From: Cognatilysobacter claricitrinus
GTDB lineage: Bacteria > Pseudomonadota > Gammaproteobacteria > Xanthomonadales > Xanthomonadaceae
Direction: 5' to 3'
Assembly: GCF_045866565.1 (NCBI RefSeq)
Contig: NZ_BAAFZV010000002.1
Span: 310,001 to 374,000, forward strand
DNA: 64,000 bases
Part shown: positions 33,626-43,110 of the stretch, piece after piece
Numbering within the stretch: the stretch's first letter is position 1
How the letters are laid out: the number at the start of each line of letters is the position of its first letter
The notes under the pieces: generated by a model
The model's database searches: none
Told to the model about the DNA's origin: nothing
What the model saw: only the letters and a program-made list of their open reading frames with translations
Made by a program: the position numbers and the translations under genes

Positions 33626-34912
33626 TCAGTGCGACGCCGGCTCGCGGTAGAGCACGCCGTCCTTGGCCACCAGCACCGGCTGGCGCAGTGCGTCGATCGC
33701 GACCGTGGGGTCCCCTTCGAACGCGGCGAGGTCGGCCCGCAGCCCGATCGCGATCCGGCCGATGCGGTCCTGCTGCTTCAGGATCGCCGCGGCGGTCGAC
33801 GTGCAGGCGCGCATCGCGTCGACCGGCGACATGCCGGCGTTCACCATCAGCGCCGGTTCGCGCCAGTTGTCGCCATGGCGGAACACGCCGACGTCGCTGC
33901 CGCAGCCGATCGTCACGCCCTGCGCCATCGCGGTGCGGAACGCCTTCAGCGATTCCTCGATCTTCGGCGTCGGCGCGGACTGCCCGGGCACGTAGTGGTT
34001 GAAGTAGGTCTCGGTCGCTTCGACCGCGGTGAGTGTCGGCAGGTAGGCGACGCCGTGGTCGCGCATGGACTTGAACGTCTGTGCGCTGCCGCCGTAGCCG
34101 TGCTCGATGGTGTCGACGCCGGCGTCGATCGCCATGCGCATGCCGGCGTCGGTCGCCGCGTGCGCCGCGACCGGACGACCGCCGGTGTGCGCGGCCTCGA
34201 CGATCGCCTTCATCTCGTTCGCGGTGAACGCCGGTTGCGCGGTGCCGCCCGGGCCGACGCGGTAGTCGGCGTAGAACTTGATCCAGTCGGCGCCGCGACC
34301 GGCCTGCTCGCGCACCGCACGCATGGCCTCGTCGGTGCCGCTGACTTCCTGCGCGCCGCCGGGTAGATCGGCGTCGGGGCGGAACCCGCGCGGGCCGGGG
34401 CCGTAGCTCGACGTCGCGACGATCGCGCGCGTCGAAACGAACAGACGCGGGCCGGCGACCAGGCCCTCGTCGATCGCGCGCTTCAGCGACACGTCCGCGA
34501 AGCCCGCGCCCTCGGTGCCGAGATCGCGCAACGTGGTGAAGCCCGCGCGCAGCGTGTCGCCGGCGAACTTCGCGGCCTGCAGCGTGCGATACGCCTCGGG
34601 CTCCTTCAGCACCTGGTCGTTCCAGCTCTCCTCGTTGTACGGATGCAGGAACAGGTGGGAATGCAGCTCGATCAGGCCGGGCGTCAGCGTCGCGTTGGGC
34701 AGGTCGATGCGGCGCGCATCGGCCGGCGCGTCGACCGATGCCGCGGGGCCGACCGCCGCGATCGCGCCGTCGCGCACCAGCACGACCCAGCCGGGATGCG
34801 ACGCGCCCTCGCCGGTCCATACGCGCGCCGGCGCGAGCAGCAATGTTTCGGCGGACACGGGCATCGCTGCGAGCGACGCCATCGCCAGCACCGCGGCAAG
34901 CGGACGCGTCAT
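33626..34912 (-). CDS. Secreted amidohydrolase
   Basis: 428 residues with a signal peptide (1-21, ending VSA). Metal-dependent amidohydrolase core: HSHLFLHP metal motif, WIKFYADY (probable bridging lysine), AAHAATDAGMRMAIDAGVDTIEHG with two further ligands, and the distal aspartate in GCGSDVGVF. It is related to imidazolonepropionase- and prolidase-like periplasmic hydrolases; the substrate is unknown. The ATG at 34912 gives the signal peptide, and the longer frame to 35002 overlaps the next gene. Confidence 0.85.
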   Translation of the reverse strand: MTRPLAAVLAMASLAAMPVSAETLLLAPARVWTGEGASHPGWVVLVRDGAIAAVGPAASVDAPADARRIDLPNATLTPGLIELHSHLFLHPYNEESWNDQVLKEPEAYRTLQAAKFAGDTLRAGFTTLRDLGTEGAGFADVSLKRAIDEGLVAGPRLFVSTRAIVATSSYGPGPRGFRPDADLPGGAQEVSGTDEAMRAVREQAGRGADWIKFYADYRVGPGGTAQPAFTANEMKAIVEAAHTGGRPVAAHAATDAGMRMAIDAGVDTIEHGYGGSAQTFKSMRDHGVAYLPTLTAVEATETYFNHYVPGQSAPTPKIEESLKAFRTAMAQGVTIGCGSDVGVFRHGDNWREPALMVNAGMSPVDAMRACTSTAAAILKQQDRIGRIAIGLRADLAAFEGDPTVAIDALRQPVLVAKDGVLYREPASH

Positions 34913-34913
34913 G

Positions 34914-35405
34914 TCAGAGGTCCTTGAGGTACCAGACGTCGCAGCCGCCGTGGCCGGTGGCGCCGAGCGGCGCTTCGATGCGGCGGAAGCCTTTGCGCTC
35001 ATACAGGCGCATCGCCGCGTCCATGCCGGTGAGTGTTTCCAGATAGCAGCGCTTGAAGGCGAATTCGCGTGCGGCGTCGAGCGACTTTTCCATCACCGCG
35101 GCACCGGCACCGAGGCCGCGCGCCGTCGGCAGGAAATACATCTTGCGCAGCTCGCAGGTGTCCGCGTCGCCGCCTTCCAGTGGCGCCACGCCACCACCAC
35201 CGACCACTTCGCCGTTCACTTCGAGCACGAAGTACGCACTGCGCGGCGCGGAATACGCGCGATGCATCCAGTCGACTTCCGGGTCGTTGATCGCGAAACC
35301 CGAACCGCACGCGCCGAACTCCGGCATGACCGCCCGGATGATGCGGGCGATGGCCGCGTCGTCGCGCGCATCGATGGGGCGGATCGTGTAGTCGGCAGGT
35401 TTCAT
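34914..35405 (-). CDS. GNAT-family N-acetyltransferase
   Basis: 163 residues with the usual GNAT core: YFVLEVNGEVVGGGGVAPL, acetyl-CoA loop YFLPTARGLGAGAAVME, and CYLETLTGMDAAMRLYERKGF. The substrate is unknown. It starts in the liuE stop (ATGA) and its stop is one base from the amidohydrolase start, so it is transcribed with leucine catabolism genes, although no role there is evident. Confidence 0.82.
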   Translation of the reverse strand: MKPADYTIRPIDARDDAAIARIIRAVMPEFGACGSGFAINDPEVDWMHRAYSAPRSAYFVLEVNGEVVGGGGVAPLEGGDADTCELRKMYFLPTARGLGAGAAVMEKSLDAAREFAFKRCYLETLTGMDAAMRLYERKGFRRIEAPLGATGHGGCDVWYLKDL

Positions 35406-36298
35406 TCGCTGCTTCCGCGGGCGCGGGTGACTTTGCTGGACGTTTCGCGGCCGAGCAGGGCCGCCAGCCAGCGTCCGGTATCGACCAGCGCGTCTAGATC
35501 GACGCCGGTCGTCATGCCCATGCCGTGCAGCATGTAGACGACGTCCTCGCTCGCGACGTTGCCGCTTGCGCCCTTTGCATACGGGCATCCGCCGGTGCCG
35601 GACACCGCCGAATCGACGACGCGAACGCCTTCCTCGAGGCACGCGAGAATGTTGGCGAGCGCCTGTCCGTAGGTGTCGTGGAAGTGCACTGCGAGCGCCC
35701 GCATCGGCACTTCGGTCGCAACATCACGCAGCATGGCCCGCGCCTTCGACGGCGTACCCACGCCGATCGTGTCGCCGAGCGACACTTCCTCGCAACCCAT
35801 CGCATGCAGCGCCTTCGCGACGCGCACCACGTCCGCCACCGGCACGTCGCCCTGGTACGGGCAGCCGAGCACCGTCGACACGTAACCACGCACGCGGACG
35901 CCGTCGACCTTCGCGCGCTCCATCACCGGCGCGAAGCGCTCGAGCGATTCGTCGATCGACGCGTTGATGTTCTTGCGGTTGAACGCTTCCGACGCCGCGG
36001 TGAACACCGCGATGTGCGTGACGCCGACCTCGCGCGCGCGCTCGTAGCCCTGCAGGTTCGGCACCAGCACCGGATAGTCGACACCGGCGCGTCGCGCGAT
36101 CCCGCGATAGACGTCGGCGGCATCGGCAAGCTGCGGTACCCATTTCGGGCTGACGAAACTGGTGGCCTCGACGACGGGCAGGCCGGTCGCCGACAGTCGA
36201 TCGATCAACGCGATCTTGTCGGCGGTCGCGATGATCGTCTTCTCGTTCTGCAGCCCGTCGCGTGGGCCGACCTCGACGATGCGGACGAGGTCACTCAC
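35402..36298 (-). CDS. liuE: Hydroxymethylglutaryl-CoA lyase
   Basis: 298-residue TIM-barrel lyase that splits HMG-CoA to acetyl-CoA and acetoacetate, the last step of leucine breakdown. EVGPRDGLQNE holds the catalytic Asp/Arg, HFHDTYGQ the metal histidines, and GTGGCPYAKGASGN the active-site cysteine loop. It starts within the stop of the liuD gene. Confidence 0.94.
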   Translation of the reverse strand: MSDLVRIVEVGPRDGLQNEKTIIATADKIALIDRLSATGLPVVEATSFVSPKWVPQLADAADVYRGIARRAGVDYPVLVPNLQGYERAREVGVTHIAVFTAASEAFNRKNINASIDESLERFAPVMERAKVDGVRVRGYVSTVLGCPYQGDVPVADVVRVAKALHAMGCEEVSLGDTIGVGTPSKARAMLRDVATEVPMRALAVHFHDTYGQALANILACLEEGVRVVDSAVSGTGGCPYAKGASGNVASEDVVYMLHGMGMTTGVDLDALVDTGRWLAALLGRETSSKVTRARGSSE

Positions 36299-38298
36299 GA
36301 CACGTGCTCCAGAACGACCAGCGCGGCGTCGGCTTCGACGAAATCACCCGCCGCGCCGCGCACTTCGGCGATGACGCCGTCGCGCGGTGACTTCAGGCTC
36401 AATTCCATCTTCATCGCTTCGATGACCATCACTTCCTGGCCCGCGGTCACGGCGTCGCCCGCCTGCACGCGAGCGACCACGACGCGTCCCGGCATCGGCG
36501 CAGCGATCCGATCGGTGCCGCCTTCGCCAATGCCGTGATGCGTGTCGTGCAGTGGCGCAGCGGTGATCGCGATCCGGTGCGTGCCGTCGTGCGCGGTCCA
36601 ATGCCCGCGACCACCACCGACCTGCACGCGCATCGCGGTGCCGTCGATGCGCAGGCTCATTGCATCGCCGTCGAGCCGCGCGCCATCGATCGCATGCAGG
36701 CGACCGCCATGCTCGACGCGGTAACGCCCGTTGTGACCGCCTGCACGCAGTACGACGCGCTCGCCGCGGTGTTCCACCGCGATGCGCGACATTGCGTGTT
36801 CGCCGATGCGCCACCCGTCGGGCGTCGCCCACGGCGAGGTCGGGTCGTTCGACGCCGCGTTGCAGCCGCGCGCGCCACGTTCGTGCGAAACCAATCGTGC
36901 GACAACTGCGGCGACAAACAGCCGCGAGTCATCACTGCTGGACGTCGAAAGGAATTCGTCGAGGTGGCGATCGAGGTAGCCCGTATCGATCGTGCCGTCG
37001 ACCACGGCCGGGTGACGCACGAGTCGCTCGAGGAATTCGACGTTCGACTTCGGCCCCGCGATCTCGCACTGCGCGAGCGCGCTGCGCATGCGTGCGAGTG
37101 CCTGCGCGCGGTCCGCGCCGTGCACGATCAGCTTGGCGATCATGGGGTCGTAGAAGATGGTGACCGTGTCGCCTTCCACTACACCGGAATCGACGCGAAC
37201 GCCTTCGGCCGCCGTCGGCAGGCGCAGACGCTCGAGGCGCCCCGAACCCGGCAGGAAGCCGGCGTCCGGATCTTCGGCGTACAGGCGCACTTCGATCGCG
37301 TGGCCGCGTTGCGCGAGCGCGTCCTGCGTGACCGGCAGCGACTCCCCTGATGCCACGCGCAGCTGCCACTCGACGAGATCAAGCCCCGTCACCATCTCGG
37401 TGACCGGATGCTCGACCTGCAGGCGCGTGTTGATCTCCATGAAATAGAAGCCGCCGTCCTGCCCGACAATGAACTCGACGGTGCCGGCGTTGACGTAGTC
37501 GATCGCGCGCGCGGCCTGCACGGCGGCATCGCCCATGGCGCGACGCAGTTCCGGCGTCAGGAACGGCGACGGCGATTCCTCCAGCACCTTCTGGTAGCGA
37601 CGCTGCGCCGAGCATTCACGCTCGAACAGGTGCTGCGTGTTGCCGTGCGTGTCGGCGAACACCTGGATCTCGATGTGCCGCGGCTTCTCGATGTAGCGCT
37701 CCAGCAGCACGCGGTCGCGCCCGAACGCATTGCGCGCTTCGCGCTGGCAGCTCTCCAGGTTGGGCAGGAATTCCTGCGACGACCGCACGATGCGCATGCC
37801 CTTGCCACCGCCGCCGTGCGCCGCCTTGATCATCAACGGATAGCCGATCCGATCGGCCTCGCGCTGCAGCGTTTCGTTCGACTGGTCCTCGCCCGTGTAG
37901 CCGGGCACGACCGGAACGCCCGCCGCGTGCATCAGGTCCTTGGCGCCGGCCTTGCTGCCCATCTTTCGCATCGACGCCGCGGGCGGGCCGATGAACACGA
38001 GACCCGCTGCTTCTACCGTGTCGGCGAAGTCCGCGTTCTCGCTGAGGAAACCGTAGCCGGGATGGATCGCCTGCGCGCCGGAACTGAGCGCGACCTCGAG
38101 GATCGCGTCGCCGCGCAGATACGACTCCTGCGGACGCGGTCCACCGATTCGATAGGCCTCGTCGGCCTGGCGCACGTGCTGCGCGTCGGCATCGGCGTCC
38201 GAATACACGGCGACGGTGCGGATGCCGAGCGCGCGGCAGGTGCGGATCACGCGGCAGGCGATCTCGCCGCGATTGGCGATCAGGATCTTGTCGAACAT
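36295..38298 (-). CDS. liuD: Methylcrotonoyl-CoA carboxylase, biotin-carrying alpha subunit
   Basis: 667 residues. A biotin carboxylase domain (about 1-450; LIANRGEIACRVIRT, HGGGGKGMR ATP loop, FMEINTRLQVEHPVTE) precedes a linker and a C-terminal biotinyl domain with the AMKM lysine (VIEAMKMEL). It carboxylates biotin with bicarbonate and ATP for the LiuB transferase. The ATG at 38298 overlaps the VOC gene stop; a GTG at 38325 would lengthen it by 9 unconserved residues. Confidence 0.95.
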   Translation of the reverse strand: MFDKILIANRGEIACRVIRTCRALGIRTVAVYSDADADAQHVRQADEAYRIGGPRPQESYLRGDAILEVALSSGAQAIHPGYGFLSENADFADTVEAAGLVFIGPPAASMRKMGSKAGAKDLMHAAGVPVVPGYTGEDQSNETLQREADRIGYPLMIKAAHGGGGKGMRIVRSSQEFLPNLESCQREARNAFGRDRVLLERYIEKPRHIEIQVFADTHGNTQHLFERECSAQRRYQKVLEESPSPFLTPELRRAMGDAAVQAARAIDYVNAGTVEFIVGQDGGFYFMEINTRLQVEHPVTEMVTGLDLVEWQLRVASGESLPVTQDALAQRGHAIEVRLYAEDPDAGFLPGSGRLERLRLPTAAEGVRVDSGVVEGDTVTIFYDPMIAKLIVHGADRAQALARMRSALAQCEIAGPKSNVEFLERLVRHPAVVDGTIDTGYLDRHLDEFLSTSSSDDSRLFVAAVVARLVSHERGARGCNAASNDPTSPWATPDGWRIGEHAMSRIAVEHRGERVVLRAGGHNGRYRVEHGGRLHAIDGARLDGDAMSLRIDGTAMRVQVGGGRGHWTAHDGTHRIAITAAPLHDTHHGIGEGGTDRIAAPMPGRVVVARVQAGDAVTAGQEVMVIEAMKMELSLKSPRDGVIAEVRGAAGDFVEADAALVVLEHVS

Positions 38299-38705
38299 CA
38301 GGGCGAGGCTTCCATGCGGTGGCAAACCGCTTCGACGTTGTGGCCGTCCGGATCGATCACGAACGCGCCGTAGTAATTCGGGTGGTAGTGCGCGCGAATG
38401 CCCGGCGCGCCGTTGTCGGTCGCACCCGCGGCGAGCGCGGCGGCGTGGAAGGCGTCGACGGCCGCGCGCGAGTCCGTGACGAAAGCGATATGCAGACCGT
38501 CATGCGTGACATTGCCGTCGGCGCGTTCGCCGATCCAGAACGTGGGCTTGCCGTCGTGGCCGAAGCCCGCATGCCGCGAGCCATCGCCCGTCACCGACGC
38601 CGGCACGTCCATCACCAGCCCAGAGCCCAACGGCGCGAGTACCGCCGTGTAGAACGCGCGGCTGCGGTCGTAGTCGCGAACGGAAATGCCGAGGTGGTCG
38701 ATCAT
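38298..38705 (-). CDS. VOC/glyoxalase-superfamily protein
   Basis: 135 residues forming one vicinal-oxygen-chelate module pair: HLGISVRDYDRSRAFYTAVLAPLG at the start and FVIDPDGHNVEAVCH at the end. Metal-ligand candidates are H4, H72 and the terminal E/H. It lies between liuC and liuD with overlapping ends, so it may handle a by-product of the same route, but no substrate is known. Confidence 0.8.
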   Translation of the reverse strand: MIDHLGISVRDYDRSRAFYTAVLAPLGSGLVMDVPASVTGDGSRHAGFGHDGKPTFWIGERADGNVTHDGLHIAFVTDSRAAVDAFHAAALAAGATDNGAPGIRAHYHPNYYGAFVIDPDGHNVEAVCHRMEASP

Positions 38706-38715
38706 GTCGATGTCC

Positions 38716-39501
38716 TCACGTGCACCAGTTCGCCTTGCGCTTCTCGAGGAACGCGCCCAGGCCTTCCTGGCCTTCGGGCGACACGCGCAGGCGGGCGATG
38801 AGGTCGGCGTTTTCGGCGTCGTGTCGGCTGCGATCGCTGTGCGACGCGACGCGACGTACCAGCGACTTGGCTTCGCCCGCGGCGATCGGGCCCGCCTTGA
38901 GCAGCAGGTCGATCTGGCGCTGCACGGCGGCGTCGAGCGCGGCGTCGTCATCGACGAGTTCGTGCAGCAGGCCGATGCGATAGGCGGTCGCGGCGTCGAA
39001 CAGTTCGGCAGTGGCGAACCAGCGGCGCGCCTGGCGCGCGCCGATCGCTTCGATCACGTACGGCGAGATCACCGCCGGCAGCAGGCCGAGCTTGCTTTCG
39101 GTCAGGCCGAACCTGGCGTTCGACGTCGCGATCGCGATGTCGCAGCAGGCCACCAGCCCGACCCCGCCGCCGAACGCCGCACCGTGGACGCGGGCGATCG
39201 TCGGCTTCGGCAGCTCGTCGAGCGTGCGCATCAGGCGGGCGAGGGCGAGGGCGTCCCGGCGGTTTTCGTCCTCGCCGGCGGCCGCCATGTCGCGCATCCA
39301 GTTCAGGTCGGCACCGGCGGAGAACGACGCGCCTTCGCCTTCGATCACCACCACGCGGACATCGCGATCGTGGCCCACCGATTCCAGCGCGCCGGTGAGC
39401 GCGGCGATCACCGTGGCGTCGAACGCGTTGTGCAGCTGCGGCCGGTTGAGCCGAAGGCGGGCGACGGCGCCCTCGCGCAGATGGAGCAGGGGATGGCTCA
39501 T
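38716..39501 (-). CDS. liuC: Methylglutaconyl-CoA hydratase
   Basis: Enoyl-CoA hydratase-family protein of 261 residues. The oxyanion-hole stretches are ASFSAGADLNWM and VHGAAFGGGVGLVACCDI, and the second catalytic glutamate is in FGLTESKLGLLP. Position between leucine genes points to hydration of 3-methylglutaconyl-CoA to HMG-CoA. I chose the ATG at 39501 (MSHPLLHLREGAVARL), which matches the fold start; a frame from 39561 adds an Arg-rich peptide. Confidence 0.9.
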   Translation of the reverse strand: MSHPLLHLREGAVARLRLNRPQLHNAFDATVIAALTGALESVGHDRDVRVVVIEGEGASFSAGADLNWMRDMAAAGEDENRRDALALARLMRTLDELPKPTIARVHGAAFGGGVGLVACCDIAIATSNARFGLTESKLGLLPAVISPYVIEAIGARQARRWFATAELFDAATAYRIGLLHELVDDDAALDAAVQRQIDLLLKAGPIAAGEAKSLVRRVASHSDRSRHDAENADLIARLRVSPEGQEGLGAFLEKRKANWCT

Positions 39502-39584
39502 GGACGGGCGTCGGCGGGAAGCACCGGATGATAGCCGGTCGGTCGGGCGCGCCTTCAGCATCCGGGCGGCCGTGGCGGTGTTAG

Positions 39585-39603
39585 AATGAGAACAATTCCC
39601 ATT
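39585..39603. promoter_or_regulatory. Fur box upstream of feoAB
   Basis: AATGAGAACAATTCCCATT matches the 19-base proteobacterial Fur consensus (AATGAGAATCATTCTCATT form) in 16 of 19 positions. It ends 17 bases before the feoA start, so iron-bound Fur should repress the operon. Confidence 0.8.
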
Positions 39604-39620
39604 TGGGTCGGCGCGCCGTC

Positions 39621-39917
39621 GTGAGACTTTCCGAGCTGCCTTTCCGCACCGCGGCGACGGTGCTCGCCGTAGACGACGCGATGCCGAACGACATGATCGC
39701 GCGGCGCCTGCGCGAGCTCGGTTTCGTGGGCGGCGAGGCGGTCGAGGTGGTGGCGTCCGGCCCGGTCGGCGCCGAGCCGCTGCTGGTGCAGGTCGGCTTC
39801 ACCCGCTTCGCACTCCGCCGCCGCGAGGCCGACCGGATCCGCATCCGCCTGCCGGAAGAAGTGTCGGCGGGCGTCCGCCCGGCGCACGAAGCGGAACCCG
39901 AGGCCGTGCAGGCATGA
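39621..39917 (+). CDS. feoA: Ferrous iron transport protein A
   Basis: 98-residue SH3-like protein, accessory to FeoB. The fold is seen in MRLSELPF, ARRLRELGFVGGEAVEVVASGP, and FALRRREADRIRI. The start is GTG at 39621, matching the usual MRLSDLP opening; a TTG at 39603 lies within the Fur box. It overlaps feoB by ATGA. Confidence 0.9.
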   Translation: MRLSELPFRTAATVLAVDDAMPNDMIARRLRELGFVGGEAVEVVASGPVGAEPLLVQVGFTRFALRRREADRIRIRLPEEVSAGVRPAHEAEPEAVQA

Positions 39918-41785
39918 CCGCCGAAGTCGGCACGCTTCGCCTCGCGCTGGTCGGCAATCCCAATTGCGGCAAGACGGCGCTGTTCAACCGCCTCACCGGC
40001 AGCCGGCAGAAGGTCGCGAACTACGCGGGCGTGACGGTCGAGCGCAAGGAAGGCCGTTTCTCCGCGCCGTCTGGTCGCGAATACGTCGTGCTCGACCTGC
40101 CCGGCGCCTACAGCCTCCAGGCCGCGAGCCTCGACGAAGCGGTGACGCGCGATCTCTGTCGCGGCTTCTATCCGGGCGAACCGGCGCCCGACGTCATCGT
40201 CTGCGTGGTCGACGCCACCAACCTGCGCCTGCACCTGCGGTTCGCGCTGGAAGTGCGCGAACTCGGCCGGCCGATGATCGTCGCGGTCAACATGATGGAC
40301 GCCGCCCGGCGTCGCGGCATCGAAGTCGACATGGCCGCGCTCGAGCGCGAGCTCGGCGTGCCGGTGGTGCCGACCATTGCGGTACGCAGCGGTGGCGCGA
40401 AGGAACTCGTCGACGCGATCGACCGCGGTGGCGCGGGCATGCCACCAATCGACATCCACAACGCCGGGTCGAGCGCGACCGACGTCGATGCATTGCACGC
40501 CAGGACGCGCGCGATCCTCGCGGCCGCCGTGCGCATGCCGCGCCGCACAGCCGAGATCGACGACACGCTCGATCGTTGGCTGCTGCATCCGGTGTTCGGG
40601 CTGGTCGCGCTGGCCGCGGTGATGTTCCTGATCTTCCAGGCCGTGTATGCGTGGGCGACGCCGCTGATGGACCTGATAGACGCCGGCACCGCGTGGCTCG
40701 GCACGGCCGTCACCACGACGCTTCCGCCGGGCCCACTGACAAGCCTGCTAGCCAATGGCGTGATCGCCGGCGTGGGCGGCGTCATCGTGTTCCTGCCGCA
40801 GATCCTGATCCTGTTCCTCTTCATCCTCGCGCTCGAGGAATCAGGCTACCTGCCGCGCGCCGCGTTCCTGCTCGATCGCACGATGGCCGCCGCGGGTTTG
40901 TCGGGCCGCTCCTTCATCCCGCTGCTGTCGAGCTTCGCCTGCGCGATTCCGGGAATCATGGCGACGCGCTCGATCCAGGATCCGCGCGATCGCCTGGCCA
41001 CCATCCTCGTCGCGCCGCTGATGACGTGTTCCGCGCGGCTTCCGGTCTACACGCTTCTGATCAGCGCGTTCATCCCGCGCCGCGAAGTGCTCGGCATCTT
41101 CAACCTGCAAGGGCTGGTGCTGTTCGCGCTGTACGCGGCCGGCATCCTGAGCGCGCTCGCGGTTGCGTGGATCATGAAGAAGTGGCGTCGCGATAAGGGC
41201 GAGCATCCGCTTATGCTCGAGCTGCCGTCGTATCGCGTCCCACATCCGCGCGACCTCGCGATCGGCCTGTGGGAACGTGCGGCCATCTTCCTCAAGCGCG
41301 TGGGCGGCATCATCCTCGCGCTCACGATCCTGCTGTGGTTCCTGCTGAATTTCCCGTCGCCGCCGGCCGGCTTCACCGGCGCCGCGATCGACTACAGCTT
41401 CGCCGGCCGCATCGGCCACGCGATGACCGCGATCTTCGCGCCCATCGGTTTCAACTGGCAGATCTGCATCGCGCTGGTGCCGGGGCTGGCCGCGCGCGAG
41501 GTCGCGGTGTCGTCGCTGGCGACCATCTACGCGCTGTCGGCCGCGAACGACGAGATCGCCGCGCAGACGCTTGCGCCCATCCTCGCCAGTGGTTGGTCGC
41601 TGGCAACCGCGCTGTCGTTGCTCGTCTGGTACATCTACGCGCCGCAATGCGTGTCGACGCTCGCGACCATCCGCCGCGAAACCAATTCATGGAAGCAGGT
41701 CGGCATCAGCGCGGGCTACCTGTTCGCGCTCGCGTACCTCGCGTCGCTGCTGACGTATCAGGTCGCGCACTACCTCGGCGGCTGA
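39914..41785 (+). CDS. feoB: Ferrous iron transporter B
   Basis: 623-residue inner-membrane Fe(II) transporter. The N-terminal G domain has the P-loop G14-NPNCGKT, the G3 block LDLPGAYSL and NMMD (G4). Residues about 215-623 hold the membrane domain with paired gate motifs (PRAAFLLDR..., SSFACAIPGIMATR). It is about 150 residues shorter than E. coli FeoB, a common compact form. Fur-controlled through the box before feoA. Confidence 0.95.
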   Translation: MTAEVGTLRLALVGNPNCGKTALFNRLTGSRQKVANYAGVTVERKEGRFSAPSGREYVVLDLPGAYSLQAASLDEAVTRDLCRGFYPGEPAPDVIVCVVDATNLRLHLRFALEVRELGRPMIVAVNMMDAARRRGIEVDMAALERELGVPVVPTIAVRSGGAKELVDAIDRGGAGMPPIDIHNAGSSATDVDALHARTRAILAAAVRMPRRTAEIDDTLDRWLLHPVFGLVALAAVMFLIFQAVYAWATPLMDLIDAGTAWLGTAVTTTLPPGPLTSLLANGVIAGVGGVIVFLPQILILFLFILALEESGYLPRAAFLLDRTMAAAGLSGRSFIPLLSSFACAIPGIMATRSIQDPRDRLATILVAPLMTCSARLPVYTLLISAFIPRREVLGIFNLQGLVLFALYAAGILSALAVAWIMKKWRRDKGEHPLMLELPSYRVPHPRDLAIGLWERAAIFLKRVGGIILALTILLWFLLNFPSPPAGFTGAAIDYSFAGRIGHAMTAIFAPIGFNWQICIALVPGLAAREVAVSSLATIYALSAANDEIAAQTLAPILASGWSLATALSLLVWYIYAPQCVSTLATIRRETNSWKQVGISAGYLFALAYLASLLTYQVAHYLGG

Positions 41786-41787
41786 CG

Positions 41788-42024
41788 ATGAACGCCGGCG
41801 TCGTACTTCAGGATGTGATCGTCGCGCTCGCGGTGATCGCGAGCGCGGTCTACGTCTTCCGTACGCGGTTTCCAGGCACCGCGCGACGCCTGCGTGGCTG
41901 GGCGGCGATCCGCATGATCGACAGCGGCTCGCCGTCGATGTCGAAGCTGGGCCGACGGCTCGCACCCGCGGCGCGGGTGCAGGATGGTTGCGGCAGCTGC
42001 GACGGCTGCGAAACGAAGCGCTGA
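41788..42024 (+). CDS. Small Cys-rich membrane protein downstream of feoB
   Basis: 78 residues: one N-terminal membrane helix (VVLQDVIVALAVIASAVYVF), a basic linker, and a terminal cysteine cluster CGSCDGC. It is not a canonical winged-helix FeoC, but its place 2 bases after feoB and its cysteines suggest an iron- or Fe-S-linked helper of FeoB. That role is inference. It resembles the FeoB-associated Cys-rich membrane proteins (DUF6587-type, from memory). Confidence 0.75.
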   Translation: MNAGVVLQDVIVALAVIASAVYVFRTRFPGTARRLRGWAAIRMIDSGSPSMSKLGRRLAPAARVQDGCGSCDGCETKR

Positions 42025-42025
42025 G

Positions 42026-42376
42026 TCAGCGGCGCCGGCCCTTGCCGGCCGGCACCACGTTCGTTTCCACGGACACGCTGAAGGTGCGGCTCTGCGTGCC
42101 TTCGAGCGCACCGACGCCGACGACCTTGCGATCGACTTCCTCGCCGCGCTCGTTACGGATCACCAGCACCATCGTGTATTCGACGGCTTCGCCCGGCCGG
42201 TCGGACCGCAGCGAACCTTCGACGGCCAGCGACGTCGTCCGCTGCGTTTCCTTGGGTGCGTCGAAGCGCAAATGATGCTTGCACCCCGGGCAAACGCTCG
42301 CGGTCTCGAGGATGGTCGTCCTGCAGTGCGGACAGGTCCGTGTCGCACCCGGCGTACCGGGCCGAACAGCGCTCAT
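42026..42376 (-). CDS. Zinc-ribbon protein coupled to bactofilin
   Basis: 116 residues. A zinc ribbon CPHC...CPGC (about 15-32) is followed by a beta-rich domain (TTSLAVEGSLRSDRPGEAVEYTMVLVIRNERGEEVD). Function unknown. It starts in the bactofilin stop (ATGA), which suggests a joint role in cell envelope or cytoskeleton. Confidence 0.75.
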   Translation of the reverse strand: MSAVRPGTPGATRTCPHCRTTILETASVCPGCKHHLRFDAPKETQRTTSLAVEGSLRSDRPGEAVEYTMVLVIRNERGEEVDRKVVGVGALEGTQSRTFSVSVETNVVPAGKGRRR

Positions 42377-42927
42377 GCGGCGCTGTCGGTGTCCGTCTTG
42401 TCGTTCTTCGGCTTGCGACCGTTGGCCGCGTCATCCCAACCGAATTCGACCATGCCGCGCATGCGCGCACCGGGCGCCACGGTGACCGTGCCGGCCTTGA
42501 CGTCACCGATCATCGAACCGCTCTCGACGATCTCGACGCGCTGTGCAGACTCGACATTGCCCTCGAGGTCGCCCGCGACGATCACGCGACGCGCCTTGAC
42601 GCCGCCGTTGACGCGCGCGCCGACTTCGATCGTCAGGTCGCCTTCGACGGCGATGTCACCGGTGAAGCGACCCGCGACGCGCACGCTGCCGGCGCCGAGG
42701 ATCTTGCCTTCGATGGAGAGGTCGGACGCGATCACGGACTCCTGCGTCGCACGCGCCGGGGCGCGTGCCGCGGCAGGAGCGGGCGTCGGCGCGATCGATG
42801 CATTGGCCGAAACCGGCGTCGTCGCGAACGCGAATTCATTCGGCGACGGATCCTTGCCGAGCGCCGTTTCCGGCTGCGGCTGGGGCATGTCGCGCTTGTT
42901 GGTGGTGGTGTTCGGGAAAATCGCCAT
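42373..42927 (-). CDS. Bactofilin
   Basis: 184 residues. The central beta-helix (about 72-150) has the regular six-stranded repeats IEGKILGAGSVRVAGRFTG, EGDLTIEVGARVNGGVKAR and VIVAGDLEGNVESAQ, flanked by Pro/Ala-rich disordered ends. Bactofilins polymerise without nucleotide at the membrane and position wall or polysaccharide machinery. It is read on the minus strand from its own promoter in 42928-43110. Confidence 0.9.
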   Translation of the reverse strand: MAIFPNTTTNKRDMPQPQPETALGKDPSPNEFAFATTPVSANASIAPTPAPAAARAPARATQESVIASDLSIEGKILGAGSVRVAGRFTGDIAVEGDLTIEVGARVNGGVKARRVIVAGDLEGNVESAQRVEIVESGSMIGDVKAGTVTVAPGARMRGMVEFGWDDAANGRKPKNDKTDTDSAA

Positions 42928-43110
42928 TGGGGTGTCCCTCGGGGGCGGGAAGGAAGGCCGAGCCTATCACGCGATCTTGACTACAAAACCGTGATCCACG
43001 GCCCCTTACTGACGCTGCGCGTCACCACACGTGCTTTGCGGTGGCTTGCGTTTCCCGGGGTTCAGGCGAGGGCGAACCGCGTCCGCGATTTGCTGCGTGG
43101 CGCGGCGTAG

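Noticed and set aside
39502..39620. Second gene start or small RNA between liuC and feoA
   Set aside because: Only the Fur box and a divergent promoter region are supported; no structured RNA is evident.
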